A stretch of DNA of 5,322 nucleotides. Source: Prolixibacteraceae bacterium UBA5740. Lineage in GTDB: Bacteria; Bacteroidota; Bacteroidia; Bacteroidales; Prolixibacteraceae. Shown here one piece after another: positions 4,232-5,322 of this stretch. The position numbers and the translations under genes are program-made. The notes beneath the pieces are model-generated. The model was not told the DNA's origin and ran no database searches. It saw nothing but the letters and a program-made list of their open reading frames with translations. Where the stretch lies: assembly GCA_002419285.1 (NCBI GenBank), contig DIFU01000015.1:1-5322 (forward strand). Direction: 5' to 3'. How positions within the stretch are numbered: the first letter of the stretch is position 1; each line of letters opens with the position of its first letter.

Positions 4232-5322
4232 ATGATTATACCAATTGAACGCCAAACAGAAAACTTCGCTAACCGCTGGGTTCACACTCCTTCCCAATTT
4301 CCTGCATTTAAGAACGAGTATTCAGCTTCCGTAAAACAGGAGCGGGAGGCATTGACAAGCAGTTATTATGCCCGTTTCAAAGAGATGCAGGAAACTCTGA
4401 AGAAGAGCGACAGGGAGGTTGCCTCAGTCAAAATCCAGCAAGGAATTAAGTCATTATTGCAAAAGGTATATGACTTCCCTGACCATTACAGCAACCTGGT
4501 GACTAACGGGGATTTCTTCCAGGTATCCCGGCAATTTTTAAACCAGGCAAAAGCATTCGACGAGCAGCTATCGAATGAAGAGATTTATCAGGCCCTGCGT
4601 AATGTATGGATAATGAATGGCATTCAGAATCTGATGAATCTGCCGGTTGAGCTGACACCATCCATATTCGCTTATAGCCTGTTATATCCCTATTCAGATA
4701 ATTATCTTGATGACCCATCCCTGTCCAGAATCGATAAACTGATATTTAGTCTGCGCTTCGAGCAAAGACTGAAGGGGGAGCCGGTGGTGATGAGCGATCC
4801 TCGCGAGGATAAAATCAGCCAGTTGGTCGGAATGATTGAGTCACAATTCAGCCGTCATGAATATCCTGATGTATATGAAAGCCTGCTGGCTATCCACCAT
4901 GCCCAGACTGGAAGCTTGAATCTTCAGTGCGTTGAAATTGTCAATGATGAAAAGGATATTCTCTGCCTCTCATTTGCCAAGGGGGGAACTTCTGTCCTGG
5001 CAGACGGATATCTGGTGGCTGGGGAACTGACTTCGGCACAACAGCATTTTCTTTTCGGGTATGGGGTTTGGCTTCAATTGCTCGATGACGTCCAGGATAT
5101 CAAGGAGGATCTGCAGGAGGGGGTAAATACACTCTTTACCTTCCAGGGAAGCCAGACGGATATTACCGGGGCTGTTAACCGTACATTCCATTTTGGAAGA
5201 GAACTGATCCATGAAATTGACTGTTTCCCATCTGATCGAACGATAGATTTTGGAGGTCTGATGCTTCACGCGGTAGAACAAATGCTCAATCAGGCAGCCG
5301 GAATGAATCCTGAAAGAATATC
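4232..5322 (+). CDS. Putative class I isoprenoid (terpene) synthase-fold enzyme, partial
   Basis: The reading frame is open from the ATG at 4232 to the right edge, giving 363 residues without a stop. Two aspartate-rich motifs appear in the order and spacing of class I isoprenoid synthases: YSDNYLDD (154-161), in the position of the first DDxxD-type metal site, and FGYGVWLQLLDDVQDIKEDL (275-294) followed by QEGVNTLFT (295-303), which resembles the second Asp-rich helix of polyprenyl and squalene/phytoene synthases (G...Q..DD..D....G). The rest looks alpha-helical, with no signal peptide, consistent with a cytosolic, Mg-dependent enzyme acting on prenyl diphosphates. The pattern does not fit a standard trans-prenyltransferase: the first motif is DxxxDD, and both motifs sit further from the N-terminus than in typical 300-residue enzymes. 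I believe similar Bacteroidota proteins are annotated only as class 1 isoprenoid biosynthesis enzymes. Substrate and product are unknown. The start lacks a Shine-Dalgarno sequence and follows an A-rich leader. Confidence 0.7.
   Translation, partial: MIIPIERQTENFANRWVHTPSQFPAFKNEYSASVKQEREALTSSYYARFKEMQETLKKSDREVASVKIQQGIKSLLQKVYDFPDHYSNLVTNGDFFQVSRQFLNQAKAFDEQLSNEEIYQALRNVWIMNGIQNLMNLPVELTPSIFAYSLLYPYSDNYLDDPSLSRIDKLIFSLRFEQRLKGEPVVMSDPREDKISQLVGMIESQFSRHEYPDVYESLLAIHHAQTGSLNLQCVEIVNDEKDILCLSFAKGGTSVLADGYLVAGELTSAQQHFLFGYGVWLQLLDDVQDIKEDLQEGVNTLFTFQGSQTDITGAVNRTFHFGRELIHEIDCFPSDRTIDFGGLMLHAVEQMLNQAAGMNPERI

Noticed and set aside
3649..4233. 194-residue minus-strand open frame
   Set aside because: It is antisense to the C-terminal half of yebC and runs through the strong terminator; no domain is recognisable.
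4970..5281. 103-residue minus-strand open frame
   Set aside because: It is antisense to the isoprenoid-synthase-like gene across its DDVQD motif and shows no coding character.

Overview
The window looks like chromosomal DNA from a member of the Bacteroidota, probably a Bacteroidales- or Marinilabiliales-like organism. Four things point there: genes without Shine-Dalgarno sequences and with A/T-rich leaders; promoter candidates of the Bacteroidota TTTG/TAnnTTTG type; a sugar-kinase-like domain fused to a RapZ C-terminal domain, an arrangement I associate with this phylum; and a YebC protein with a non-classical MGR N-terminus. Base composition is moderate and even. I see no mobile element, CRISPR array, tRNA or rRNA.

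Left part, minus strand (1-1543). The N-terminal 212 residues of a lipoprotein with a beta-lactamase/serine-hydrolase fold run off the left edge. Both catalytic motifs inside the window are replaced, so it is probably a pseudoenzyme. Upstream lies a 183-bp gap with a good promoter candidate whose spacer and -7 element are covered by a perfect 9-bp inverted repeat. Next comes a membrane-anchored DUF218 (YdcF/SanA/ElyC-like) protein.

Centre, plus strand (1608-3164). Diverging from the DUF218 gene across 64 bp is a 474-residue fusion. Its N-terminal half is an aminoglycoside-phosphotransferase-fold kinase of the AmgK type, and its C-terminal half is the RapZ domain that senses glucosamine-6-phosphate in enterobacteria. 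Six bases after it is a 41-residue, four-cysteine putative zinc-binding protein, easily missed because of its size. DUF218 proteins, AmgK kinases and RapZ all touch envelope or amino-sugar metabolism, so this divergent pair may have a cell-wall theme (inference).

Right part, plus strand (3301-5322). A YebC/TACO1-family gene follows a 136-bp gap holding an inverted repeat and a promoter candidate very close to its start codon. It ends at a strong intrinsic terminator. After a 220-bp gap, a gene open at the right edge encodes a probable class I isoprenoid (terpene) synthase-fold enzyme with two aspartate-rich motifs.

The most notable points are the hydrolase pseudoenzyme and its palindrome-overlapped promoter, the kinase-RapZ fusion with a changed ligand-pocket position, the small Cys4 protein, and the divergent isoprenoid-synthase-like protein. 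I found no clearly undescribed multi-gene system.
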